Assembly: GCF_000758725.1 (NCBI RefSeq)
Contig: NZ_CP009428.1
Location: 744,001-808,000, forward strand
Length of the DNA: 64,000 nucleotides
DNA from: Paenibacillus odorifer
GTDB lineage: Bacteria > Bacillota > Bacilli > Paenibacillales > Paenibacillaceae
Direction: 5' to 3'
Position 1 is the stretch's first letter; each line of letters begins with the position of its first letter. Below the pieces are notes generated by a model. The model was not told the DNA's origin and searched no databases. It saw only the letters and a program-made list of their open reading frames with translations. The position numbers and the translations under genes were made by a program. Below are positions 40,306 through 48,939 of the stretch, one piece after another.

Positions 40306-40333
40306 GAGATGGCATCATTGCCGTCTCTTTTTT
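40306..40333 (+). terminator. Terminator after the micro-ORF
   Basis: GAGATGGC (40306-40313) pairs with GCCGTCTC (40320-40327), with one wobble, followed by six T. The following 230 bases before scfA show no gene. Confidence 0.8.
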
Positions 40334-40565
40334 GTTTCACTTTTTTAGTATTGCTCTGACTCTGGTTCCCGCTACGGCATCCTACGATCACAAGCATGAA
40401 AGACTGAACGGGAATTAGCATTGATGCTACTTTGTTTATATGTTTAATGCCTCTCTACTCTGCTAGGTGACAGGCATCATAGACGTACTTGCGTGATGTT
40501 GCTACGATGTTCCATGGAAATTAAGTGAAAGTGATCACAAGAAATTACAGAAGGAGTCATTTATC

Positions 40566-40715
40566 GTGAAAAGAATCGTAACCCTAAGCACCCGCAAACT
40601 GATGGATACCGCAAAACACGGCGGATGCGGCGCATGCCAGACATCTTGCCAGTCCGCTTGTAAAACTTCCTGCGGCGTTGCAAACCAGAAGTGTGAAAAT
40701 GCAATGAACAGATAG
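40566..40715 (+). CDS. scfA: SCIFF ranthipeptide precursor ScfA
   Basis: 49 residues from GTG 40566 (AAGGAG upstream). It has the conserved leader VTLSTRKLMDTAKHGG and a core with six cysteines at 21, 24, 28, 32, 36 and 43 (CGACQTSCQSACKTSCGVAN), the SCIFF pattern of six cysteines in about forty-five residues. Family knowledge: the radical SAM partner forms a Cys-Thr thioether, and a Thr lies at residue 34 in CKTSC. The maturase gene follows after a terminator, as in known loci. Confidence 0.93.
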   Translation: MKRIVTLSTRKLMDTAKHGGCGACQTSCQSACKTSCGVANQKCENAMNR

Positions 40716-40729
40716 GATTAGGAATTTTA

Positions 40730-40763
40730 CCGCCCATTGCTCTGATGATGGGCGGCTATTTTT
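40730..40763 (+). terminator. Terminator/attenuator between scfA and scfB
   Basis: CCGCCCAT (40730-40737) pairs with ATGGGCGG (40748-40755), followed by CTATTTTT. Partial termination here would give more precursor than maturase. Confidence 0.75.
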
Positions 40764-40837
40764 AAGAAATGGACGCTTCCTCTAAAGGATGGCAAAGCCG
40801 TTTCTACTTGTGTGCAAAAGGAGCTTGATTAGCAAGT

Positions 40838-42232
40838 ATGATTCATCAATATAAACTAAACGGATACAATATCGTGCTCGACACCTACAGTGGCTCGGTA
40901 CATGTTGTTGATGACCTAGCATATGAAATTATAGCGGATTATGAGAAAACTTCTGTCGACCAAATCGTGACAATGATGTTAGAAAAATATAAGCATGATT
41001 CCAGCATTTCTGAGAGTGACATTCGAGAAACCATCGTGGATATCGAGGAGCTTATAAATGATGGACAGCTTTTTACAAAAGATGAGTATGAGAACCTCTC
41101 GCTCGATTTAAAAAAACGAAAAACTTATGTCAAGGCACTCTGCCTCAATGTTGCGCATACCTGTAATCTATCATGCGACTATTGCTTCGCTAGCCAGGGG
41201 AAATACAACGGAGACCGAGCGATCATGAGCTATGAGGTTGGACAAAAATCCATCGATTACCTGCTTGAAAATTCGGGCCATCATCGCAACCTGGACATCG
41301 ACTTTTTCGGCGGGGAGCCGCTTTTGGCCTGGAAAGTGGTTAAACAGATCGTAGCTTATGCAAGAAGCAAAGAACAAGAATACAAAAAGAAGTTCCGCTT
41401 CACCTTCACGACGAACGGGATGCTGCTGAACGATGAGGTCACCGAGTTTTTAAATCAGGAAATGTACAATGTCGTATTAAGCCTGGATGGAAGGAAAGAG
41501 GTTCATGACCGGCTTCGCCAAACGGTTAACGGAAAAGGCAGCTACGATCATATTCTTCCGAAGTTCCAGGAATTCGTTCGAAAGCGCGGAGACCAAGAGT
41601 ACTATGTACGGGGAACTTACACTCGTAACAATGTCGATTTTACCAATGATATATTTCATATCGCAGACCTTGGTTTTGACAAAATCTCGATGGAACCAGT
41701 CATCTGTGATCCAAAGGAACCCTATGCACTTACTGAGGAGGACCTGCCGGAGATATACAACCAGTACGAAATTCTCGCGAAGGAAATGATCGGGCGTGGT
41801 GAACAAGGCAAGGGGTTTACCTTTTATCATTACATGCTTGATCTCTCAGAAGGACCATGCATCCAGAAGAGAATTACTGGCTGTGGTTCGGGAACTGAAT
41901 ATCTTGCTGTCACCCCTTGGGGAGAGCTTTTTCCTTGCCACCAGTTCGTAGGGGATGAAGAGTATAGCATGGGGAACCTCTGGGATGGCATCACAAAGCC
42001 AGAGCTGCAATGTCAATTTAAAGAGAGCAACTGCTACTCGAAGCCGGAATGCAAAGACTGCTGGGCTAAACTCTACTGCAGCGGTGGTTGTCCTGCCAAT
42101 GCACTGCACGCGACGGGTTCCTTAATTGGTACCTATGACTTCAGCTGTGACGTCTTCCGCAAAAGAGTCGAATGTTCCATGATGGTGAAGGTGGATGAAT
42201 CCATTAGAGCGATGGAAGAGCAACCTAACTAA
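40838..42232 (+). CDS. scfB: SCIFF radical SAM maturase ScfB
   Basis: 464 residues. The N-terminal ~90 residues form a RiPP-recognition-like region (GYNIVLDTYSGSVHVVDDLA). The radical SAM cluster is C109-NLS-C113-DY-C116, with the FFGGEPLL SAM-binding motif near 153. The C-terminal SPASM domain is Cys-rich (TGCGSGTEYLAVTPWGELFP, then PECKDCWAKLYCSGGCPAN) and should hold two auxiliary 4Fe-4S clusters. It makes the thioether cross-link in ScfA. AAGGAG lies about 14 bases before the ATG, and a terminator follows. Confidence 0.94.
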   Translation: MIHQYKLNGYNIVLDTYSGSVHVVDDLAYEIIADYEKTSVDQIVTMMLEKYKHDSSISESDIRETIVDIEELINDGQLFTKDEYENLSLDLKKRKTYVKALCLNVAHTCNLSCDYCFASQGKYNGDRAIMSYEVGQKSIDYLLENSGHHRNLDIDFFGGEPLLAWKVVKQIVAYARSKEQEYKKKFRFTFTTNGMLLNDEVTEFLNQEMYNVVLSLDGRKEVHDRLRQTVNGKGSYDHILPKFQEFVRKRGDQEYYVRGTYTRNNVDFTNDIFHIADLGFDKISMEPVICDPKEPYALTEEDLPEIYNQYEILAKEMIGRGEQGKGFTFYHYMLDLSEGPCIQKRITGCGSGTEYLAVTPWGELFPCHQFVGDEEYSMGNLWDGITKPELQCQFKESNCYSKPECKDCWAKLYCSGGCPANALHATGSLIGTYDFSCDVFRKRVECSMMVKVDESIRAMEEQPN

Positions 42233-42258
42233 TTAAATAACGAATAAATACACGATAA

Positions 42259-42306
42259 CCGAGAAATAGACACTTTTAAATAAAGTGCTCTTTCTCGGTT
42301 TTTTTG
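42259..42306 (+). terminator. Terminator after scfB
   Basis: CCGAGAAA (42259-42266) pairs with TTTCTCGG (42291-42298), with an inner CACTTT/AAAGTG stem, then a T run. A second hairpin, GACGATCAGT (42338-42347) with ACTGATCGTC (42365-42374) and TTTT, follows 40 bases on. Confidence 0.85.
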
Positions 42307-42588
42307 TACGGAGAAGAAGGACTGTAAGACAAGAGAGACGATCAGTTTCTGCAAAGGGCAGGTCACTGATCGTCTTTTAGTTTGAATCTATGGAATGAAT
42401 TCTGTGCGATAGGTTTGTATATCGTTTCATTTTCATCTCGTTCTCAAATACTTCTGGGAATTGTATAACTTCAATGCTTCCCCCAAATCGATCCTCCCGA
42501 AGCAGTCGATTTCATTTATGAGCAGTTCACAATGCAGTCATTTCTTTTCAAACAGCTCATATTAACTATACTAAAACACGGCTAGTAA

Positions 42589-42930
42589 ACCTCTCAACTG
42601 CTAAAAGGGCAAAACGTTATTGGTGATGAAATTATAATCAATAAAGATTCCTTTTCATCAGAAGGGTTTGAACACTATACTGTTTATCAATATGAACTAG
42701 AAACACCACTCTATAACATTACAGAAATACATTATAATAATGACTCTTTTTATAGAGTTTATAAAATGGATATGCCGAGTTTAAGCATGAATGATGAAGT
42801 AAAAGTATTAAGTATCTCCGACTCTTCTACAGGGCTTGCTATACCCGTAAGTTTTTTGGATGTAAATAATAACAGATTTATTTTGATATTAGAGGCAACA
42901 CAATTTGAACTGAAAAGAGTCACGGAGTAA
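42589..42930 (+). pseudogene. Start-less open frame, decayed gene
   Basis: An open frame of 113 codons reads QLLKGQNVIGDEIIINKD, GFEHYTVYQYELETPLYN and so on, ending FELKRVTE and a stop. The composition is protein-like, but there is no ATG/GTG/TTG with a ribosome site near the beginning. It is probably the 3' part of a gene whose start was lost. I recognise no family. It lies in an AT-rich stretch upstream of the restriction island. Confidence 0.45.
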
Positions 42931-43052
42931 AGGTTATTAAATTAATTTTGTGAGAATATTTCCGATTGGTACAAAATAAGTTGCTTCTGCATTTCTTATT
43001 TTCTTTTTAAATTACTGTCACGTGAAAATAATGTTATTAGAAAGGCGATTGG

Positions 43053-43293
43053 TTGACCAATGAATATGAAAAATTTAACCAAATGATTATGAAACAATCA
43101 AACAATCAAAGAGTATTCAATAAATAGATATGCCAATGCAATTGTCACCATATCATCTGAGATGAGAGAGTATGGGATAAATGAGGGAAATCTCTTTGAA
43201 ATCTCAGATCAAGCGATAATTAGTAGGATTCTTCAGCATTCTGATTTTCAATTTAAGGATAAAAAGGAAATTGAATGTACAGCACAGCATTAA
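43053..43293 (+). pseudogene. Frameshifted N-terminal fragment of a restriction-type protein
   Basis: TTG 43053 opens LTNEYEKFNQMIMKQSNNQR and stops at 43,129. One frame over it continues NRYANAIVTISSEMREYGIN, LFEISDQAIISRILQHSDFQ. This pattern (YANAI, an interval, then FEI-D--II-RI--HSDF) recalls the N-terminal region of HNH or McrB-type restriction proteins. More out-of-frame debris runs to about 43,480. It is a dead gene next to the live restriction island. Confidence 0.5.
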
Positions 43294-43615
43294 AACTTTT
43301 CTAAGACTTCTATTGTGCCTTTAGTAGAGAAAATAAAAATTACAGACGATGACACGTAAGCTTTACAGTATAGCTGAGACAGTAAATGCATCGAATATTT
43401 CCTTTGTAACAATAAGTGGCGGAAAGACCTATGAAAATGAAATTGATATCTTGTTTATGGTGTTATCCTTTTAATTTTGAGGTTGAAGGGGGTTGTGAAG
43501 ATGAGGCGGTGGAGGACACGCACTCTTTTCTATATCAAACATTCGTATGTAGTCACTTGTTAGATAATTGAATAGCCATTCCTGTGATATTTAGGAATGG
43601 CTAGTATATATCAGT

Positions 43616-44566
43616 TTAGTCCCAGGGTTCATAATGCCTATATAATGTAGGGGGGACGCCATTCAGTTGAATATCGAATTTTAAACTTGGCTCAACAGCT
43701 CTACTTGCATTATGAATTCTTGCAGATAAGTTCCAACCCTCATCACATACAATGAAAATTGTTGTTTTTGAATTAGGCTTGAAATCTATATCATAAAACC
43801 TAGATGGTAGTCGCAACCTTGGTAATCGGATTTGAGGTGCAACGTTACCTGATTGTCTGTTCAAAGTACCGTACATTGAATATCCTTGTATTTCAGTAAC
43901 TCTATTTCTGCCTTGTGCAATCACCTTATAAAAGTCATGGCGACCAAGAAGATAACTTAACAAACGAGAAGGAATATCCGTATACATTTGGCTAAGCCTT
44001 TGTAACTCTCGTATAAATGCGTTCAAAACTGGGACATAGAAACGGTCTGCTTTATGATCAAGATCTTTCCAGAGATAGTTTCTGTGCCGCAATTCTTCAA
44101 GTTCATCAAATATGGGTCTGATTTCCCTAAAGTAATTTTCTGAAACAGGATAATTTAACCACTCTCTACCGAAATCAATTCTTTGCGAAAGTCTTGAATG
44201 TTTTACGGCAGAATGATTATATTTAGCTGATAATCCTATTTCCCATTGGTTTTGATTACGAACAGTCAGGACGTCTCTGACATCACCCTGTTGTCCTCTA
44301 GCATCTTGCTGAATTGTAAGTATCAATGGTTGATTATTTTGATGATTTTCTAATTGAGGTTCGAGTCGTCTCAATACCCTTATTGCAGCATCTGCTGCAA
44401 AATTAAATTTTTGTTGTAATATAGGATCTAAACAATGAAATGATAACTGAGCATTTAGATAAGTCGGTGTTGTCAAAATCACTATTTGCTGAGTTTCCGA
44501 TAACTGATGTTGCATTGATTGAAGGCATGCATATTCAAATCCCTTTCCATTTAATACTTGTGCCAC
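43616..44566 (-). CDS. HaeIII-family type II restriction endonuclease
   Basis: 316 residues from GTG 44566. It follows the HaeIII family along its length: FEYACLQSMQHQL (about 10-22), RRLEPQLENHQNNQPLILTI (66-85), DVRDVL (95-100) followed by WEIGLSAKYNHSAVKHSRLS with Lys115, a PD-(D/E)XK variant, then FGREWLNYPVSENYF and VPVLNAFIREL. Family members cut GGCC. It is downstream of the 583-residue gene on the same strand (68-base gap), and the methyltransferase is divergent beyond that. No other candidate cutting enzyme of known family is in the locus. Confidence 0.85.
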   Translation of the reverse strand: MAQVLNGKGFEYACLQSMQHQLSETQQIVILTTPTYLNAQLSFHCLDPILQQKFNFAADAAIRVLRRLEPQLENHQNNQPLILTIQQDARGQQGDVRDVLTVRNQNQWEIGLSAKYNHSAVKHSRLSQRIDFGREWLNYPVSENYFREIRPIFDELEELRHRNYLWKDLDHKADRFYVPVLNAFIRELQRLSQMYTDIPSRLLSYLLGRHDFYKVIAQGRNRVTEIQGYSMYGTLNRQSGNVAPQIRLPRLRLPSRFYDIDFKPNSKTTIFIVCDEGWNLSARIHNASRAVEPSLKFDIQLNGVPPTLYRHYEPWD

Positions 44567-44634
44567 CCTTTTCCGCCTACTTTCATTAAAGACTATTATT
44601 AGTAAGGCATTGCCGAAACACTATTCTAAGATAA

Positions 44635-46386
44635 TTAATTTTTGATTTGAGTATACAAATATTCTGATGACAGTTTAATAGATGACCAACCATGCGATTC
44701 TCCACTGCTGAATTTTACCCTCAATGAAATTTGTTCCTTACCATTATTCCATAGAAGAGTATTTTGTATTTTGCTAGGAGTATTACAAAGAACTCTTACA
44801 TCGCTAGTTATATCATGATGTTCTATATAAAATGCCTTGTTCTGTTCATACGCAGTAATAATCATAAGAGCTTCTCCTAATAAATGCTCAATGCCTCTTT
44901 TTAAATTATCCTGAGGTGCTGTCTCTAACGCTGTTCCAATTTCTTGGGATATTTTCATTAAGCAATCTTGACGTGACAGACCATGATTATATTCTTCTTT
45001 TATTTCTGTTACTAGCGATTTTAAGTCTGTTCTGATATTAAAATAAGTTTTATCGAGTATAGTACCGATTCCAGGATTTTTTGTTGTGATTTTTTGACCG
45101 ATTTTTCGTATGGCTTTTAAGGAAATGTATAACTCTTCAACGTGACTATTAGCAAATCGAATTGATATTTTTAAGTCTCCAGTATTTAAACGGTCACTTG
45201 TATAAATGTCAGCAACAATCTGAATTCCTTCAACTAAAACTGCCCCTTTTTTTTCATAAATATAATTTGCAATAGTTTCTGCTGTCTTCTCAGAACTTTT
45301 TTGGATAGCGTTAGCTGTTGCACTATCAATCTTTGGTAAATAATTAGATAAAAATGCGGCGCATTCAAGATCATCAGCTTGAATAACATTTGGGTGTTTT
45401 TTTAGCATCCAATAATATGCGAATGCTTCATGGCATTTACCGACCGCGTTACTTGTATTTTTGTTAGGTGAATGAAAAGTTTTAGATATAATATCATCAA
45501 CTTTTTGTATTGTGCCTTTATTTTTATTAATGATATGGGATGAAAAATCAGCGATTTTATCATATTCTTCAAAACCGGTTGCTAGCTTTATGGAAGAGTC
45601 AGGTTTGTTTTCAAACTTAAAGCGAAGTGTTAATGCTACTGTTCCACATTGTATTCCGATGGTATTTCTGCCCTTTTTATATACAACAATTTCATGATAA
45701 TTAGAAATTTCAGGTTTGAATTCTTCTATTATTATTTTTCCTTTAGTAATTCGAGTTATAATATTTGTTTGATCCACCATTAATAGAGAATTAAAGGCAT
45801 TCATGAATCCATCGTGATTGCTATTATAGGTTTCTTGTAGTAAATTGAAGCAATAATCGCGGATGCTTAATAAAAAGCGATCTCTGCAAACATTACTGTC
45901 ATCGTCAAAGCTGGTAAATAAGCTCCTTACTTTTGCTTTTAAAAGCTTGATTTCTTTTATATAGCTATAGTCAACTTCTTTTAGATCTAAAAGCTCTTTT
46001 AGATATTGAATATACTCCTGTTCAACAAAAAAATTGAATCTATCTTGTATATCGACAGAGAGGAAATGTTTCGAAAGGAAACTTTTGGCACCTAAATTTT
46101 TAGGTTGAATGGACCCTTTTCCTTGTACAAAAAATAGATTAATGGGATACTTAATACCGTCTTTAGTAATCATTAGATCATTGTGTTTATCAGGATTTTT
46201 CTTGTCTAACTTACAAGTAATCTTTGTTGGTAAATCGAATTTATTTAAGATAAATGTAGCTGTCTCCCTAGAGGATTCTGAGATGTTGGCTGACCAGTCA
46301 GCATCGTCACCCACTGATGTTTTTTTGAGGAGAGCCATGTGAACTTCCTGAACATGTTGGTCTCCAATGAGTCTTGATTTAGCCAT
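44635..46386 (-). CDS. Large unknown protein of the R-M island, nuclease-like motifs
   Basis: 583 residues from the ATG at 46386 (AGGAGA upstream); an upstream in-frame start at 46545 has no site. I recognise no family. Two parts can be seen. The N-terminal part has HNDLMI (about 68-73), GIKYPINLFF and the motif IQPKNLGAKSFLSKHF (93-108). The C-terminal part has GKCHEAFAYYW (Glu320), NTGDLKISI (Asp404) and EELYISLKA (Lys424), an arrangement compatible with a degenerate PD-(D/E)XK nuclease. It shares an operon with the HaeIII-like enzyme. It may be an accessory, specificity or second nuclease subunit. Confidence 0.7.
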   Translation of the reverse strand: MAKSRLIGDQHVQEVHMALLKKTSVGDDADWSANISESSRETATFILNKFDLPTKITCKLDKKNPDKHNDLMITKDGIKYPINLFFVQGKGSIQPKNLGAKSFLSKHFLSVDIQDRFNFFVEQEYIQYLKELLDLKEVDYSYIKEIKLLKAKVRSLFTSFDDDSNVCRDRFLLSIRDYCFNLLQETYNSNHDGFMNAFNSLLMVDQTNIITRITKGKIIIEEFKPEISNYHEIVVYKKGRNTIGIQCGTVALTLRFKFENKPDSSIKLATGFEEYDKIADFSSHIINKNKGTIQKVDDIISKTFHSPNKNTSNAVGKCHEAFAYYWMLKKHPNVIQADDLECAAFLSNYLPKIDSATANAIQKSSEKTAETIANYIYEKKGAVLVEGIQIVADIYTSDRLNTGDLKISIRFANSHVEELYISLKAIRKIGQKITTKNPGIGTILDKTYFNIRTDLKSLVTEIKEEYNHGLSRQDCLMKISQEIGTALETAPQDNLKRGIEHLLGEALMIITAYEQNKAFYIEHHDITSDVRVLCNTPSKIQNTLLWNNGKEQISLRVKFSSGESHGWSSIKLSSEYLYTQIKN

Positions 46387-46505
46387 ATTGAGTCTCCTAG
46401 CTTCAAATAATATTATGTATTGATCGTTTTTAATAATACGAATATAATAAATACAAACAAATGTTCTAGGTGCTGCACTACTACAGCATGGAAGGGTCGA
46501 ATTAA

Positions 46506-47747
46506 ATGAAAATTGATAAACGTGGTCGCGCAAAATATAAACCATCTCTGGACCTCAATATAGAAGAAATCAAGAAATTTTTAAATGAAAAAATAGAAGA
46601 GGAAATGGTTCTTCACGATCTGAAATATGATCTTGAAGGTACACTTCATTATAATATAGGAAAGCTTAATCTTGTGTCACTATTTTGTGGCGCTGGTGGT
46701 TTGGATTTAGGCTTTGAGTTAGCAGGGTTACAAGCTACTATAGGTGATGATGAAGCATTGGAAGCTTTTAAAGATAAAAAAACTTATGATATAGTACGAA
46801 ATCAAAGCGTTTTTCATACCGTGTTTGCCAACGATTTCTTTAAGGAAGCATTAGATACTTATAAAGTTAACCATCAAGATCATGTGAATGTTCTGAATGG
46901 TGATATCAGAAAAATGAAAGAATTTCCGGATGCAGATATTGTATTGGGAGGGTTTCCATGTCCAGGATTTTCGGAAGCTGGTCCAAGGTTAATAGATGAT
47001 AAACGGAATTTTTTATATCTCCAATTTATTAGATGCCTCATACAATCAAAGCCTGCAATATTTGTTGCAGAGAATGTAAAAGGTATGTTGACTCTTGGAA
47101 AAGGAGAGGTGTTTAAACAGATTAAAGAGGATTTTGAATCTGTTGGTTATAAAGTTACTCACAAATTATTGAATGCTAGAGAATATGGTGTACCACAGTT
47201 AAGAGATCGAGTATTTTTAGTAGGTGTTAGAAATGATATTGATTTTAATTATGAATTTCCTTCTCCTACACATGGTATTGGAGAAGGAAAAGCCCCTTTT
47301 ATAACTCTAGAAGATGCAATTGGAGACTTAAGGGAATCACCAGGTCGATCTTATGAAGGTTCATTTTCTTCGATCTATATGTCGCGAAATCGGAAGAAGG
47401 CCTGGCATGAGCAAAGTTTTACAATACAAGCCTCAGGTAGACAAGCACCAATCCATCCTGATGGTGTACCTATGAGAAAAAAAGGAGTAGACTCCTGGGA
47501 ATTTCCCGATGGCGAAGAGAATAATCGTAGACTATCCGTAAAAGAGATTCAGAGAATACAAACCTTCCCTGATTGGTATGAGTTTTGCTCCGGAGCGGAA
47601 GAAGGTAATATGAGAAATGCTCATGTGGATAAAGTATATAAACAGATTGGAAATGCCGTCCCTGTTATGTTGGCGAGAGCAGTAGCTAGACCTATTGCTG
47701 AATGGGCTAAGACATATGTAGCGAATAACAATAAAGTATTGCAATAG
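46506..47747 (+). CDS. DNA (cytosine-5-)-methyltransferase
   Basis: 413 residues with the ordered C5 motifs: I (SLFCGAGGLDLGFELAG, 58-74), IV with catalytic Cys152 in GGFPCPGFSEAG, VI (FVAENVKGML, 187-196), VIII (QLRDRVFLVG, 231-240) and X (QIGNAVPVML near 390). An N-terminal extension of about 50 residues precedes motif I. The SEAG and AENVKGM stretches resemble M.HaeIII-like enzymes, consistent with protecting GGCC. GGAAGGG precedes the ATG. It is divergent from the restriction genes across 119 bases, so a shared control region is likely. Confidence 0.93.
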   Translation: MKIDKRGRAKYKPSLDLNIEEIKKFLNEKIEEEMVLHDLKYDLEGTLHYNIGKLNLVSLFCGAGGLDLGFELAGLQATIGDDEALEAFKDKKTYDIVRNQSVFHTVFANDFFKEALDTYKVNHQDHVNVLNGDIRKMKEFPDADIVLGGFPCPGFSEAGPRLIDDKRNFLYLQFIRCLIQSKPAIFVAENVKGMLTLGKGEVFKQIKEDFESVGYKVTHKLLNAREYGVPQLRDRVFLVGVRNDIDFNYEFPSPTHGIGEGKAPFITLEDAIGDLRESPGRSYEGSFSSIYMSRNRKKAWHEQSFTIQASGRQAPIHPDGVPMRKKGVDSWEFPDGEENNRRLSVKEIQRIQTFPDWYEFCSGAEEGNMRNAHVDKVYKQIGNAVPVMLARAVARPIAEWAKTYVANNNKVLQ

Positions 47748-47843
47748 GAAGTTATTGCACTTAAAGTATTAGAAATTAAATCAAATTTATGATTTTATGA
47801 CTGTGTTAATTACAGATGATATTTAGCAATACTATTTCCTTTG

Positions 47844-47892
47844 AAGCCGAGTATAATTCAGGTACTTATACTGAGTTACGCTCGGCTTCTTC
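47844..47892 (+). terminator. Terminator after the methyltransferase
   Basis: AAGCCGAG (47844-47851) pairs with CTCGGCTT (47881-47888), with an inner TATA pairing, followed by CTTCT. The remaining ~530 bases to 48,427 are AT-rich with no supported gene. Confidence 0.65.
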
Positions 47893-48427
47893 TATGCTTC
47901 CTGCTAGAGAATATTCAGGACGGATATAAAGATTATTAAAATATCCTTACAACTCACACTCTCCGTTTATCGTATGAGATCTTCCAAAAGAAAATGTTTT
48001 TGCTTTTAAAAAAGAGATAACGTCAGGCAATTGTGATAAGGATATTTTTCAAGACTAAATGCAAAGTTGAAGTCATGCGAGAAGTATTAATAGTCAAAGT
48101 TAAATAACATCCCCGATTAAAGTTAATCTGAGCACATAGCTATTAATGGGCATAATGGTAACAGACCAACACATCTAAATTATCTGTAAGGCGTTTCGTC
48201 TTTATGTTCAGCTAGGTCTATAACTTCGCCAGCGTATTTCAGAGCCTATAGACCAATACATCTCATGAACTAAAGACACCGGTAGATGGCATATTAAACC
48301 TCTTCAATTTAATGCTAGGAGGACGTACGTTGTGGTGCAGTACTACACAACGATATGGTAATGTATTTTTTCTTATACAGAATTTTAAATTTAAATATAT
48401 TTGTAATGAAGTTAATATTTAAAATTC

Positions 48428-48772
48428 CTACTTTTCTCTCTTATCTAATCCCGTAGCAGCAATCACTTCCCGGGTTACTCGAGTGAGTGCTGCTATTTCC
48501 TCTGCACTTTTACTGCTTAGCAAAGCCATATGCTCATCCAGCGCCTTGCGACGCTGTGTCTCATCCTCGAAGCGAAAGAATTCTATAGCTGGAACATCAA
48601 ACGCCGCAATAATTTTTTCTAGTGTCTCTAATGAGATATTTCGATCTCCTCGTTCGACACCACCTATGTAACTGTAGTGAAGCGAAGCAGCTTCGGCAAG
48701 TTGTTCTTGTGTCCATCCTTTTGCTTTTCTAAGCTCGCGAATGCGATTGCCGACGCTTTCTGGTAAATTCAT
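48428..48772 (-). CDS. XRE-family helix-turn-helix regulator
   Basis: 114 residues. A Cro/CI-type domain fills residues 5-65: GNRIRELRKAKGWTQEQLAE, then AASLHYSYIGGVERGDRNIS, then LETLEKIIAAFDVPAIEFF. A helical tail follows. AGAGGTG precedes the ATG. In restriction islands such small XRE proteins can be control (C) proteins, but this one is 680 bases from the methyltransferase and typical C proteins are shorter, so the link is speculative. Confidence 0.88.
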   Translation of the reverse strand: MNLPESVGNRIRELRKAKGWTQEQLAEAASLHYSYIGGVERGDRNISLETLEKIIAAFDVPAIEFFRFEDETQRRKALDEHMALLSSKSAEEIAALTRVTREVIAATGLDKREK

Positions 48773-48939
48773 AGGATCACCTCTACATTAAGGTTAGAAG
48801 AGGAATGCTAACCGTAACAGACTATTAAAGGCAACTTGATAATAATTAAAACTGTACTTATTAGTACTTTTTATATTGACCCTCTAGATTACAAAATATA
48901 CAATGAAGGTATAAATGGATAAAAAAGGGGGATTTACGG

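Noticed and set aside
48330..48420. TTG frame of ~30 codons after AGGAGG
   Set aside because: AT-rich, low complexity, ends against the convergent XRE gene; no supporting promoter or terminator.
48428..48772. XRE protein as the control (C) protein of the R-M system
   Set aside because: Distance and orientation do not match typical C-gene layout and no C-box pair was seen; kept only as a generic regulator.
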